Numbered from the stretch's first letter, positions 1 to 9,525 are shown. The stretch is 59,053 nucleotides of DNA from Actinomycetota bacterium (GCA_005888325.1 VAWU01000021.1:1-59053), one strand, 5' to 3'. Numbers and translations are program-made. The notes: generated by a model from the letters alone, not told the origin.

Positions 1-57
1 AGTCCCCCGCCAGCGCTGTCCCGGCTGATTCTGCAGTAGACGCCTACCTGGGTACTC

Positions 58-1005
58 ATGTGTCAGAAGTGTAGTAGTTCTCACGAGCCGTTCGACACCC
101 CCGAGCCGTGGGGTCGCCGCTATGACCCGGAGTGGGAGGGCGCGCGGCTCATCTGGCCGCCGTACGCGAGGAACCACGCCGAGTCCGGGCTGACCGAGCG
201 CGAGGGTCGTCACCTGCGGTCGCAGTACGCAGCCAAGCTGGCGATGATCGACCACTGGCTGGGCCGGATCGTCGACGTGTTCGATCGCCACGACGCCTGG
301 AGCACCACCGCGTTCATCCTCTGCACCGACCACGGCCATTACCTCGGTGAGCGGGGCATGTGGGGAAAGCCGCAGGTGCCGGTGTATCCCGAGATGGGTC
401 ACATCCCGCTCCTGATGGCGTGGCCGGGCGCGGCAGCCGGCACCTGCGACGCGCTCACCACCACCGTCGACCTCCACGCGACGCTGTGCGACGTCTTCGG
501 CGTCACGCCTGAGCACCGCACCCACGGCCACTCGCTCGTGCCCCTGCTCGACGGCACCGCCACCAGCGTGCGCGAATGGGCACTGTGCGGCGTGTGGGGC
601 CGCGAGGTCCACGTGGCCGACGCGACCCGCACGTTCGCGAAGGCGCCGGTCGAGACGAACCGGCCGCTGTCGATGTACTCCAACCGTTGGTCGGTCATGC
701 CGTTGCGCGCCTTCCCCGACGTGCGCCTTCCCCGCCCCGACCACCGGGCTCGGCTCGAGCGGGCTCCGCACAGCGAGGTGCCGGTGATCCGTCAGCCCTT
801 CGACCCGGGCGACCGCCTCCCGTACTGGGCGGTGGGAAGGTTCAGCGGCGACCTGCTCTACGACCGTTGCGAAGCCGACGCGAACCGCGAGGTCCGCAAC
901 CAGGCGCCGGGCCCGGCCGCAGCCGAGATGACCGAGCTGCTCGTCGAGGCCCTTCGGTCGATCGCGGCTCCCGCCGAGCAGCTCGTCCGTCTCGGAGTGG
1001 GCTAG
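58..1005 (+). CDS. Sulfatase, C-terminal part only (5' truncated)
   Basis: The 315-residue product matches the C-terminal two thirds of a type I sulfatase. After the HEPFDTPEPW segment it has the metal-binding CTDHGHYLGERGMWGK motif (about residues 92-107) and a later DGTATSVREW region typical of the fold. The N-terminal Cys-x-Pro-x-Arg motif that is converted to formylglycine is missing, and family members run about 450-500 residues. An in-frame TAG at 37-39 and a run unlike any sulfatase (58-84) precede the homology, so the break lies at about position 80. The product should be inactive as read. The break could be real truncation or an assembly join near the window edge. Confidence 0.75.
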   Translation: MCQKCSSSHEPFDTPEPWGRRYDPEWEGARLIWPPYARNHAESGLTEREGRHLRSQYAAKLAMIDHWLGRIVDVFDRHDAWSTTAFILCTDHGHYLGERGMWGKPQVPVYPEMGHIPLLMAWPGAAAGTCDALTTTVDLHATLCDVFGVTPEHRTHGHSLVPLLDGTATSVREWALCGVWGREVHVADATRTFAKAPVETNRPLSMYSNRWSVMPLRAFPDVRLPRPDHRARLERAPHSEVPVIRQPFDPGDRLPYWAVGRFSGDLLYDRCEADANREVRNQAPGPAAAEMTELLVEALRSIAAPAEQLVRLGVG

Positions 1006-1107
1006 GCGACCGACGGGATTCGCGCGCGCACGCAAGGTCGTGGCACCACCACTTCCGCTTGTGCGCTGGCGCCCTGTTGGGCGCCCGGACCGCTGGTTTA
1101 CGGTGCG

Positions 1108-3492
1108 ATGGTGGGCGCTCGACGTGGTCCCTCGTCTGTTTCCGCGATGTGGGCCCGGGCCGACGTCCGCCACCGCTGGCGGTCGCTCGTCGCGCTGGGG
1201 CTCCTCGCGGGTGTGACTGCGGGGCTCGCGTTCGCGGCGTTTGCCGGTGCCCGGCGGACGAGCACCGCGCTCGACCGCCTGCGGGCTCGCACCAACGCGA
1301 GTGACGCGGTCGTGTTCACGAGCCAGGTCGGCGAGATCCTCCCCGACTGGACGCGCCTGCGGGCCCGGCCCGAGATCGAGACCCTCGCGCGTTGGGCGCT
1401 CGTGTTCGGCGAGATCGGTGGCGACCCCGGGGGCGTACTCTTCGCGTCGGTCGACGGCACCTGGACCGGCGACGTCGACCGACCGCTCGTCGTCAAGGGC
1501 CGCATGTTCGACCCGAAGGCGAGCGACGAGGTCGTCATCGACGAGAACATCGAGCGCGCCGGGATCGCCCACCTCGGCGACGTCGTGCCGTTCCACGCGT
1601 ACGGCCCCACCCAGCAGGAGAACGGTGGACCGCCGACGGGCCCCCGGACCTCGCTGCGTGTCGTCGGAGTCGTGAGGAACGTCGCCCAGTTCGTGTTCGT
1701 CACCGACGGCCAGGCGATCCTGTCGCCCGGTTATCTGGCGCGCTATGGCGCTCGGGCGACCGTGCTCGAGAACGCGTACATCCAACTGCGCGGTGGGGCG
1801 GCGGACGTCGCCGAGCTCCAGCGCCACGTGAACACCGATGTGGCGCCGGGCACGCCACTGCTCGACGAGCACGCGGTGGCCCGGCGGGTGACCACCACGC
1901 TCGACGTGGAGAGCACCGCGCTGCTGCTGCTCGCCGCGGTCGTCGTGCTCGCCGGGCTGGTCCTCGTGGGCCAGGCGCTCGGCCGGTCGGCGGCGGTGAT
2001 CGGCGACGACGCACCCGCATTGCGCGCCATCGGCATGACGAGGGCTCAGCTCGCCGGGGCCGCAGTGCGCGCCCATCTGCCGGCGGCAGGGATGGCCGCC
2101 GTCGTTGCGCTCGTGACCGCGTTTCTCGCGTCCGCGTGGTTCCCATTGGGGTTGGGCGCGAGGATCGATCCCGTTCGTGGCATGCACGCGGACTGGTTCG
2201 TGCTCGGGTTGGGCGAGGTCGCACTCGCAGCTCTCGCCCTGGGTGGAACCGCCCTGGTTGCCTGGGTCGCGTGTCGCAGCCGCGCCCTGCGGGTCGGGTC
2301 GATCCGCCCGGGTGCCTTCGCCTGGGTGCGTCGCACCGCCCCGGTGGCGATCGGGCTCGGCACCACCATGGCCTTTCACCGCGGGTCGGGGCGTCGCCGC
2401 GTGCCCACCGGCCCCGCCCTCGTCGGTGCCGTGTTCGGAGTGCTCGGCGTCGTCGCGACGATGACGATCAACCACGGCCTCACCGACGCCCTCGGTCACC
2501 CGGAGCGGGCCGGCGTGGCGTGGGATGCCGCGCTCAGACCGGTCGACGCCAATCTCGCCCACCTCGGCCCGCTCATCGACCGCGCCCGCACCGACCACGA
2601 CGTCGCGGCGGTGGCGGTGGCGGATCGCGTTGCGGTCGACGTCGCCGGGGTCGGCGTCCCGGCGCTGACCGTGCGTCCGTCGCGCGGTGGCAACCCACCC
2701 ATTCAGCTGGTGACGATTGCGGGGCGGGCACCGCAGCGCGCCGACGAGGCGGCGGTCGGGCCCGCCACGGCCCAGCAGCTGCACGTCGGGATCGGCGACA
2801 CGATCGTCGTGGGCCGTCCCCCCCAACGCGTCCGGATCGTCGGGAAGGCGCTCTTCCCCTCCGAGGTGCACTCCGCGTTCGACGAGGGCGCGTGGCTCAC
2901 GCCGCAGACCCTCGACGCGGTCGCGCCGCCCTCCACCGCGGGCGTGGAGCTGGAGCGCCTGGTGGTGGTGCGCTTCCGAGCCACCGTCGACGTCGGGGCT
3001 GCGACCCGGCGCCTCAGCAAGCGGATCGACCCCGCGATCGCGAGCGGCGAGGGCCGCCAGGTGCCGGTCGAGCTCAGCAACCTGCGGAACGTACGGAGGC
3101 TTCCGTCGCTGCTCGCCGGCTTCCTCGCGCTCCTCGCCGTCGCCGCGCTCGGCCACGTCCTCGCGACATCGGTCCGCCGCCGGCGCCGGGAGTTCGCGGT
3201 GCTGCGTGCCCTCGGCGTCAGCGGTCGGGGCGTTCGCCTGATCCTCTTCGCGCAGGGGTCGGCAGTCGCGGCCACAGGGATCCTCCTCGGCGTCCCGCTC
3301 GGCCTCGCGGTCGGGAGAACGGGTTGGCAGGCGGTCGCCGACCAGGTGCCGCTCCGCTATGTGTCGCCCTTCGAGCTGTTGGCAGTGGCCGCAGTCGTCC
3401 CGGTCGCCATCGCCGCCGCCAACGTTCTCGCGATCTGGCCCGGCCGGCGGGCGGCGAAGTTGCGGCCCAGCGAGGTGCTCCGCTCCGAGTGA
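1108..3492 (+). CDS. FtsX-like ABC transporter permease
   Basis: This 794-residue membrane protein has the MacB/FtsX permease layout. A cytoplasmic start and first helix (LVALGLLAGVTAGLAFAAFAG) lead into a large extracytoplasmic domain (about 50-260). A helix cluster follows (about 265-450), then a second periplasmic-type domain, and finally three helices with the conserved FAVLRALGVSGRGVRLILFAQ loop. The C terminus reads PGRRAAKLRPSEVLRSE, as usual in the family. ATG 1108 gives the longest form; ATG 1147 (MWARADVRHRW) is an equally good start. No partner ATPase lies nearby, so the substrate is unknown. A TACGGT box at 1099-1104 could be the -10. Confidence 0.85.
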   Translation: MVGARRGPSSVSAMWARADVRHRWRSLVALGLLAGVTAGLAFAAFAGARRTSTALDRLRARTNASDAVVFTSQVGEILPDWTRLRARPEIETLARWALVFGEIGGDPGGVLFASVDGTWTGDVDRPLVVKGRMFDPKASDEVVIDENIERAGIAHLGDVVPFHAYGPTQQENGGPPTGPRTSLRVVGVVRNVAQFVFVTDGQAILSPGYLARYGARATVLENAYIQLRGGAADVAELQRHVNTDVAPGTPLLDEHAVARRVTTTLDVESTALLLLAAVVVLAGLVLVGQALGRSAAVIGDDAPALRAIGMTRAQLAGAAVRAHLPAAGMAAVVALVTAFLASAWFPLGLGARIDPVRGMHADWFVLGLGEVALAALALGGTALVAWVACRSRALRVGSIRPGAFAWVRRTAPVAIGLGTTMAFHRGSGRRRVPTGPALVGAVFGVLGVVATMTINHGLTDALGHPERAGVAWDAALRPVDANLAHLGPLIDRARTDHDVAAVAVADRVAVDVAGVGVPALTVRPSRGGNPPIQLVTIAGRAPQRADEAAVGPATAQQLHVGIGDTIVVGRPPQRVRIVGKALFPSEVHSAFDEGAWLTPQTLDAVAPPSTAGVELERLVVVRFRATVDVGAATRRLSKRIDPAIASGEGRQVPVELSNLRNVRRLPSLLAGFLALLAVAALGHVLATSVRRRRREFAVLRALGVSGRGVRLILFAQGSAVAATGILLGVPLGLAVGRTGWQAVADQVPLRYVSPFELLAVAAVVPVAIAAANVLAIWPGRRAAKLRPSEVLRSE

Positions 3493-3535
3493 CCTCTCCG
3501 TCGCGCGCCGACGATGAGCGCAGTTCAATAGCCCG

Positions 3536-4672
3536 ATGCCGAAGCGACAGGACCGGCGCCGGGACCTCGTTGCGCTCGCTCGTCTTTTCGCGTGGCTCAG
3601 CGTCACCGCCTTCGGGGGCCCCGCCTCCCACATCGCCATGATGCGGCGAGAGTTGGTGGAGCGACGCGGCTGGCTGAGCGACACCGAGTTCCTCGATCTC
3701 CTCGGCGCGAGCAATGTCATTCCCGGTCCCACGTCGACCGAGGTCGCCATGCACGTGGGGCGCCGCCGCGCGGGAGTGGCAGGGCTCGTGGTCTGCGGCG
3801 TGGCGTTCATCGGCCCCGCGGCCGTGATCGTCGGGATCCTGGCGGTCTGCTATCGCCGCTACGGCACGACCCCCGCGGTCGGCGACATCTTCGACGGCAT
3901 CAAGCCCGTCGTGGTCGCCATTGTCGCGATCGCCGTGATCCGACTGAGCCAGGCCGCGATCCGCAGCGCGAGCCTCGCGGTGATCGCCGCGGCGGTGCTG
4001 GCGCTCTACCTGGCCGGCATCAACGAGCCGGTCCTGCTGCTCGCAGCGGCGGCCGTGGCGGCGCTCGCATCCGGGTCCCCTCGGCCCGACACCATCGCAT
4101 CAGTCGCACTCATCGCTGCACCGGCGGTCGCCGGCGTCCACACCGAGCACGCCGACATCCCGCGCATCTTCGCCCTCTTCTTCAAGATCGGAGCGTTGCT
4201 CTTCGGCAGCGGCTACGTCCTGCTCGCGTTCTTGCGTCGCGACCTCGTGATCTCGCGGGGCTGGCTCACCAACACCCAGCTGCTGGACGCCATCGCGGTC
4301 GGGCAGTTCACCCCCGGCCCGCTGTTCACGACCGCCACGTTCGTCGGCTACCTCCTCGGCGGCACCCCGGGCGCTGTCGCCGCCACCGTCGGCATCTTCC
4401 TGCCATCGTTCCTCATGGTCGCCGCCCTCGAACCCGTCATCGCCCGCATGCGCCGCTCCGGCGCGACCGCAGCGGCGCTCGACGGCCTCAACACCGGCGC
4501 CGTCGCGTTGATGGCCGGCGTCACATGGTTCCTCGGCCGCGATGCCATTGTTGACCTACCCACCGCGCTGCTCGCCGCGGCGGCTGCCATCACGCTCGTC
4601 CGATGGAAGCTCAACCCGGTCTGGATGATCGCCCTCGGTGCCGTCGTCGGATTGCTCATCCACGCCGGGTGA
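3536..4672 (+). CDS. chrA: Chromate transporter, ChrA/CHR family
   Basis: The 378-residue integral membrane protein contains two CHR domains. The first has FGGPASHIAMMRRELV near residues 24-39 and NVIPGPTSTEVAMHVG near 59-75. The second repeats this with FGSGYVLLAFLRRDLV and GQFTPGPLFTTATFVGYLLGG near 220-280. About ten hydrophobic stretches are visible. Full-length CHR proteins are about 390-400 residues, so this one is complete. Family members export chromate by proton or sulfate-coupled transport. Nothing beside it suggests a chromate operon (no chrB), so the substrate is inferred from the family only. Confidence 0.88.
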   Translation: MPKRQDRRRDLVALARLFAWLSVTAFGGPASHIAMMRRELVERRGWLSDTEFLDLLGASNVIPGPTSTEVAMHVGRRRAGVAGLVVCGVAFIGPAAVIVGILAVCYRRYGTTPAVGDIFDGIKPVVVAIVAIAVIRLSQAAIRSASLAVIAAAVLALYLAGINEPVLLLAAAAVAALASGSPRPDTIASVALIAAPAVAGVHTEHADIPRIFALFFKIGALLFGSGYVLLAFLRRDLVISRGWLTNTQLLDAIAVGQFTPGPLFTTATFVGYLLGGTPGAVAATVGIFLPSFLMVAALEPVIARMRRSGATAAALDGLNTGAVALMAGVTWFLGRDAIVDLPTALLAAAAAITLVRWKLNPVWMIALGAVVGLLIHAG

Positions 4673-4684
4673 GCAGTGGCTCGC

Positions 4685-5533
4685 TCAGGTTTGCGTCTTC
4701 CTCGCCTGGTAGACCGCGATGTCGTCGTTGGCCACGGTGCCGCTCGTGAGCGAGGGAGGGGCGTAGAGCCCGAAGTGCATCTGGTAAAGCGAGCCGTCAC
4801 CGCCGTTCACGTGCGCGGCCGACAGGAGCACGCCGTCCTGCCACACCGCCGCCGCGCCGTGGTCGGGGTCGAAATCCATCCACGTCGTGATCCGTACCCA
4901 TTTCCCGCGCGGGAAGGGAAGGTCGGTGCGCTGGAACTCCCGATCACCGACCCCTTGGTCGGGGACGTGGAAGAGATGCAGCCAACCCTCCCAGCCGACG
5001 TTCACCGTGACCACCCGCGTCCACCCGTCCGACGCATCGGCCGAGAACGTCGCCAGGCTGAACCACTCACCCCGCTGGAGCGTCACGTCGTCGAGCCGCG
5101 CCCAGAACTCGATGAGACAGGGCGTCGTGCACTTGCCGACCGGCCTTTTCTGCAACTGGATCGTCGGGTACCCGCGGTGATTCGGACCGTCGACGAGTTC
5201 GGTTCCGGTGACGCCCGTGAGCCAGCCCACGTGGACCCGTTGCCCGGCATGCGCGTTGCCGGTTCGAACCTCGTGACGGGTCATCGCGCTCTGCGGTGTG
5301 ACATAGAAGCCGGCGAGGTCGGAGTCCTTCTCGAATCCCGTGGCGTAGACCGTCGTGAGCCGGACGTGGTCGAGCGGGGGGATGCCGAGTGCGTCGAGGA
5401 CGGGGCGACGCTCGAGCGGCGCTACCTGAGGGGGCGGGCCACACGCCGCGACGGCGCACGCGGCGCCGACGACCGCGGTCAGTCCCACGAGGTGGGCCCT
5501 CCAGCGCCGTGGGGACCCGCGCGGCAGCGACAT
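4685..5533 (-). CDS. Lipoprotein with lyase-like jellyroll domain
   Basis: This 282-residue product starts at ATG 5533, because the next residues form a signal peptide ending in the lipobox VAAC with the acylated Cys at residue 31. A longer open frame to 5674 has no signal sequence at its front. The mature part resembles concanavalin-like polysaccharide-lyase folds. It has a segment reading GKWVRITTWMDFD, then a VWQDGVLL strand, a HFGLY turn and an ANDDIAVY end. It is probably surface-anchored and may bind or cleave a glycan; no catalytic residues were assigned. It converges with chrA (12 bp gap) and is divergent from the flavoprotein at 5628. Confidence 0.7.
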   Translation of the reverse strand: MSLPRGSPRRWRAHLVGLTAVVGAACAVAACGPPPQVAPLERRPVLDALGIPPLDHVRLTTVYATGFEKDSDLAGFYVTPQSAMTRHEVRTGNAHAGQRVHVGWLTGVTGTELVDGPNHRGYPTIQLQKRPVGKCTTPCLIEFWARLDDVTLQRGEWFSLATFSADASDGWTRVVTVNVGWEGWLHLFHVPDQGVGDREFQRTDLPFPRGKWVRITTWMDFDPDHGAAAVWQDGVLLSAAHVNGGDGSLYQMHFGLYAPPSLTSGTVANDDIAVYQARKTQT

Positions 5534-5614
5534 GGCACCAGTGTGGTCGCCGGCATCCGCACGCGTCGACCGGGTGCCGAAGGGGTAGGTCGGCGCGGAC
5601 GGTCGAGTCGCGCG

Positions 5615-5620
5615 TATCGT
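5615..5620 (+). promoter_or_regulatory. -10 box TATCGT
   Basis: TATCGT ends 7 nt before ATG 5628 and no Shine-Dalgarno sequence is present. This suggests a leaderless transcript for the flavoprotein gene. Confidence 0.5.
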
Positions 5621-5627
5621 CCCCGCC

Positions 5628-6782
5628 ATGCGCGTTGTCGTCCTCGGAGCCGGGTTTGGCGGGTTGGAGCTCACGACCAGGTTGTCGGACGAGTTCGGAG
5701 ACGCAGCCGACGTCGTGTTGATCGATCAGAGCGACGGGTTCATCTTCGGGTTCTCGAAGCTCGACGTCATGTTCGGTCGGACCGGGCCCGATGCGGTCCA
5801 TCATCCCTACCGCGACCTCGTCAAGCCAGGTGTTCAGTTCGTGCAGGCGACGGTGACCGCGATCGATCCCGTCGCCAAGCGCGTCGAGACCGACGCGGGG
5901 ACCTTCGACGCCGACATCCTGGTGGTCGCCCTCGGCGCCGATCTTCACCCGGAGGCCACGCCCGGGTTGCTCGAGGGAGGTCACGAGTTCTACACGGTCG
6001 AAGGGGCGTTCGGGCTACGTGACGTGTTGGCCGACTTCGACGGTGGTCGGGTGATCGTCGGCGTGACGTCGACGCCCTTCAAGTGTCCGCCCGCTCCGAG
6101 CGAGACGGCTCTGCTGGTGCACGATCACCTGACGCGGCTCGGGCTGCGGGAACGCTCGGAGATCGCGCTCGTGATGCCGTTGCCGGTGCCCATCCCGCCG
6201 TCACCCGCAGCCTCGCAGGCGCTGCTCGTCGCGTTCGAGGAGCGGGGCGTCGATTGGTACCCCGAACGACTCGTGCGCGGGCTCGACCCCGCTCGCAACG
6301 TCGCCACGTTCGCCGACGGAAGCGAGATGCCCTACGACCTGTTCCTCGGAGTGCCTGTGCACCGCGTGCCCACGGTGGTGGCCGAATCGGGCATGACCGT
6401 CGACGGATGGATCCCCGTCGACGCGATGACGCTCGAGACCTCGTACCCGGGAGTCTTCGCTGTCGGCGACGTAACGAGCGTCGGAACACCGAAGGCGGGC
6501 GTCTTCGCCGAAGGACAGGCCGCGGTGGCCGCGGAGCGCATCGCGGCGATCATCCGCGGCGAAGACGGCTCCTCGGAGTACGACGGTCACGGCCTGTGCT
6601 ACCTCGAGTTCGGGCACGACGAGGTCGCGCGGGTCGACGTCATGTTCGTGAGTGGGCGACCGCCGACGGGGACCTTCGACGCCCCGTCTCACGCCATCGC
6701 CTTGGACAAAGAGGTGTTCGGGTCCAGCCGCATCCAGCGCTGGTTCGGTCGCGCCTGGACCAACCTGGGCACACCGCGCTGA
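5628..6782 (+). CDS. Sulfide:quinone oxidoreductase-like FAD flavoprotein
   Basis: The 384-residue protein is a two-dinucleotide-fold flavoprotein. The FAD P-loop GAGFGGLE lies at residues 7-14, and the second FAD motif GVFAVGDVTSVGTPKAGVFAEG near 275-297. Cys153 in FKCPPAPSE and Cys324 in the CYLEFG segment sit where SQR and flavocytochrome-c flavoprotein members carry redox cysteines. It could oxidise sulfide or persulfide and pass electrons to quinone, but some relatives are NADH or other disulfide-type oxidoreductases. It is a single-gene unit with its own -10 box, and the lipoprotein gene is divergent. Confidence 0.75.
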   Translation: MRVVVLGAGFGGLELTTRLSDEFGDAADVVLIDQSDGFIFGFSKLDVMFGRTGPDAVHHPYRDLVKPGVQFVQATVTAIDPVAKRVETDAGTFDADILVVALGADLHPEATPGLLEGGHEFYTVEGAFGLRDVLADFDGGRVIVGVTSTPFKCPPAPSETALLVHDHLTRLGLRERSEIALVMPLPVPIPPSPAASQALLVAFEERGVDWYPERLVRGLDPARNVATFADGSEMPYDLFLGVPVHRVPTVVAESGMTVDGWIPVDAMTLETSYPGVFAVGDVTSVGTPKAGVFAEGQAAVAAERIAAIIRGEDGSSEYDGHGLCYLEFGHDEVARVDVMFVSGRPPTGTFDAPSHAIALDKEVFGSSRIQRWFGRAWTNLGTPR

Positions 6783-6861
6783 ACCAGGCCATCTGGGAAG
6801 GCCTTGCCCGCTTCGGCGTTACCGAGGAAGAGACCTTCTGCTCGCCGAGCTCGCGGCGATC

Positions 6862-8835
6862 TCATCGGATGAGCCCGAAGTTGCCCACTGGGATCGGCAC
6901 CGCGTCGTTGGGATTGGGCAACATGATCAGGTCGCCCTGGCCTGCGAGGTTGAGCCGCCGCGAGACGAACTGGGCGTTCAGGTTCTGGGCGATGGTCGTG
7001 TTCCCGGCGAAGGTGAACAGGGCGTTGGGCATGAAATACACGCCCGCGGTCGAGGCCGAGCCGTTGGAGCCGATTTTCGAGTTGGGCGGGGACTGACTCG
7101 TGCCGGCATTGCCCGCCTCGGTCCAGAACGCCAGATCCTCATAGGGGTTGGAGGTGTCGGGCGGCGCCGTGCCCTGGTTGGGCGACGTCCAGTCCGTGTT
7201 CAGGCCCTGCAATCCGAGATACCCGGTGTAGGCGGGGCTCGACACTGCCGGACAGGGTTGGGCGACGACGCAGCCCGCGGGTGAGCCCGAGGCGTTCTGG
7301 ACCGGGGACGCGAGACCGGACATGTACACGAAGGTCTGGCACAGCCGCACGGTGCCGTTCGAACCGGAAGTGAACGGCCCGCTCTTGATCACGAGGTGGC
7401 TGGGTGTGACAACGGAGCCGGCACGCAGCGCGCAGGTCGCGGCCGCGCCGGTGTTCACCAAGAACGATCCATTCGCACTCACGCCCGCGGCACAGGTGAG
7501 CGACCCGCACCCGTTGACCAGGAGCTCGGTGGCGTTCGGGAACGCGACCGCGCTGTTCGCGCCAACGCTGATGGTCCCCTTGGTCAGGAACGTCGTACCC
7601 GTGAACGTGAGGCTCTTGGGGTTCAGATCGTCGCAGTTGATGAACACTTTGGCCTGGTTGACCGTGAGCGGCGCGTTCATCGTGCACGACGCCCCCGCGA
7701 AGTCGTCCGGGAAGACCGTGTAGCCATAGCCCGCTCCCCTGAGCGTGGCCACGTTGGTCACGAGCGCGAAGAGGGCGTTGGACGCGCTGCGGAGTGCGTT
7801 GATCCCCGAGTTGGTCGGAGCGGCGTTGTAGCGATCGTCGAACGGCTTGCGCGACGTGACCGAACCGGCGGTGACTGGGCCCGGGCACACCCCGTTGTCC
7901 ACGGTGGCGGCGTCGTGGCCGGTGCCCACGTAGGCGAGGTCCAACAACCCCCGAAAGTAGGTGCCCGCGGTGTTGGGGCAGGCGGGTGTCCCCACCCCTT
8001 GGGCAAGAATGCTGGGCTGGCCCGGGCGAGTGGAGCCGGACCCGTTGGGGATCTGGCCGCCGTAGATGACGTAGTTGCTGGCGCCCGAGCCGCTGCAGCT
8101 CCCGGGGCTCGAGGTGAGGCCCGCGCTGTCGGCGTGGATGATGCCGGGATGGGCGTCGTCGAACTTCTTGACCAGCACATTGCCCGAGCCGCTGGTCTGG
8201 AGGGCCTGGCAGTCGAAGCGCTCGAGGACGATGAGCGCCGCCACCTGCTGGTTGTTGAAGCTGCGGATGGCACGGACGACCGCCAGGCGGGTGCCGGTGA
8301 GGGAGGAAAGGCCCGCGATGCGCCCGAAGAAGGTGGGCGTCGTGCGCGTCACCAGAACCATCATGCGCTCACAGGGTTGGCCGTCGGTGGTGGCGGAGCG
8401 AGATGCGTGGGGATCCGCGATCTGGCTGGCCGGAACCGGATACCGGATCACGATGGTGTACGGCCCGGTGTTGGCCATCAGCGCATCATGGGGTGTCGGG
8501 TTCAGGGGGTCGCATGCGAGGGCGGTGCCCAAGGGGGTGCAGTCGGCCGACGCGGCGGCGGGCAGGTCGGGGGTGTTGGTCTGCAGGTAGGTGAACGCAT
8601 CCGCGCACGCGCCGGCCACCGTGCGTCCGCTGATGCCGGCAACCGCGTCGCCCAACTGCGGGCCCGCGGCCAGCGCGGCAAGATCCGCGGCACTCTGATC
8701 GGCCCGCACGTTCGACCGCAGCTGGCCGAGGTCGATGACGAGGCCCACCATGGTGAGCAGCGCCACCAACAGCAGTGCCCACATCACCATGAAGGCGCCG
8801 TTCTCGTTGCGTGGCCTGAGCAGCAGTCGCGACAC
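6862..8835 (-). CDS. TadG-like pseudopilin/secreted protein
   Basis: The 657-residue product begins with a short basic stretch followed by one hydrophobic helix (MVMWALLLVALLTMVGLVIDLG) and a heptad-like QLRSNVRADQSAADLAALAAG segment. This is the hallmark of Tad/Flp-pilus TadG-like proteins. The rest is a large Ser/Thr/Gly/Asn-rich extracytoplasmic region with scattered paired cysteines. It lies 17 bp downstream of a TadE-like gene, so the two are probably cotranscribed. No TadA ATPase, TadB/C or prepilin peptidase gene is in the window. It is likely a minor pilin or surface protein; the function of the long C-terminal part is unknown. Confidence 0.72.
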   Translation of the reverse strand: MSRLLLRPRNENGAFMVMWALLLVALLTMVGLVIDLGQLRSNVRADQSAADLAALAAGPQLGDAVAGISGRTVAGACADAFTYLQTNTPDLPAAASADCTPLGTALACDPLNPTPHDALMANTGPYTIVIRYPVPASQIADPHASRSATTDGQPCERMMVLVTRTTPTFFGRIAGLSSLTGTRLAVVRAIRSFNNQQVAALIVLERFDCQALQTSGSGNVLVKKFDDAHPGIIHADSAGLTSSPGSCSGSGASNYVIYGGQIPNGSGSTRPGQPSILAQGVGTPACPNTAGTYFRGLLDLAYVGTGHDAATVDNGVCPGPVTAGSVTSRKPFDDRYNAAPTNSGINALRSASNALFALVTNVATLRGAGYGYTVFPDDFAGASCTMNAPLTVNQAKVFINCDDLNPKSLTFTGTTFLTKGTISVGANSAVAFPNATELLVNGCGSLTCAAGVSANGSFLVNTGAAATCALRAGSVVTPSHLVIKSGPFTSGSNGTVRLCQTFVYMSGLASPVQNASGSPAGCVVAQPCPAVSSPAYTGYLGLQGLNTDWTSPNQGTAPPDTSNPYEDLAFWTEAGNAGTSQSPPNSKIGSNGSASTAGVYFMPNALFTFAGNTTIAQNLNAQFVSRRLNLAGQGDLIMLPNPNDAVPIPVGNFGLIR

Positions 8836-8852
8836 GTCTGGCCTCGTCTCGC

Positions 8853-9371
8853 TCAGGTGTCCGACTCGAACTTCGCCACAGCCCGGGCCGAAAGATTGAG
8901 GTTCATGGTGAACACCAGCGCCTCGAGCGTCCCCGGACGCGCCACGGTGACCTGGACGCGCTTGCCGGTATCACCACTGCCGTCGTCGTAGCAGTTGGAC
9001 TGGCCGGCAGGCAGGTTGACCTGGTGGCTGGCGTCGACTGCGGCGGGTGGGCTGCCGTCCACCAGGGCCACGCACACCTGTGAGGCGGAGAGATCACCGG
9101 ACGAGCGCTCGACCACCACTTGTTGGACCGCCGTGGCCCAGTTGGTGGCGGGCGAGGTGAACGTTGTCTGGTTTTGCGGCAGCGTTCCGCCATACCGCGC
9201 GCCTTCGTTGGCGGCGTGGGCGAGATCGAGCTTCTGGTTGTATGCGATGGCGCCGGTGAAGGTCCCCAGCACCAGGATCATGAAGACCGGCAGGATGAGG
9301 GCGAACTCGACCAGTGCCGCGCCTCGTTCGACTCCATGGCGGCGCCAGGGCGTGCGCCCGCGTTGACCCAT
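8853..9371 (-). CDS. TadE-like minor pilin
   Basis: This is a 172-residue TadE family protein. A basic N terminus precedes the signature ERGAALVEFALILPVFMILV near residues 15-34, followed by a pilin-like helix (IAYNQKLDLAHAANEGARYGG). ATG 9371 is chosen because a GGAG (complement of 9381-9384) lies 9 nt upstream. ATG 9380 and GTG 9386 are also in frame. TadE proteins are assembled with or next to Flp pili. It is the first gene of a two-gene unit with the TadG-like gene, and no other pilus genes are visible here. Confidence 0.78.
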   Translation of the reverse strand: MGQRGRTPWRRHGVERGAALVEFALILPVFMILVLGTFTGAIAYNQKLDLAHAANEGARYGGTLPQNQTTFTSPATNWATAVQQVVVERSSGDLSASQVCVALVDGSPPAAVDASHQVNLPAGQSNCYDDGSGDTGKRVQVTVARPGTLEALVFTMNLNLSARAVAKFESDT

Positions 9372-9440
9372 CGCTCTCATCTCCACACGTTGAAGTTCTC
9401 GTCCCGCTCCCCCCTGCTATCGGCAGCTTCGGTTTCATGA

Positions 9441-9525
9441 TTGAGAAGCACCGCTCGGTAGCCGGGGACCTCGCCGTCGCAGGCAGCATCGGGGGGCGGG
9501 CCTCCGCCATCCGGAGGACGAGCTC
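9441..9525 (+). pseudogene. Possible hicA relic
   Basis: One reading frame here gives SVAGDLA and, later, ASAIRRTSSL. These resemble the end of HicA (compare MVAGNLS and ASALRQASL in the copy at 12308). It lies directly before a hicB relic, as hicA would. The similarity is weak and the frame has no proper start. Apart from this possible relic, I see no gene in 9372-9580. Confidence 0.25.

Noticed and set aside
1392-3641. A 749-codon frame inside the FtsX-like gene
   Set aside because: It is Arg/Gly/Pro-rich with no domain, and the other frame has clear permease motifs.
7396-8991. A 531-codon plus-strand frame
   Set aside because: It is antisense to the TadG-like gene, with no recognisable domain.
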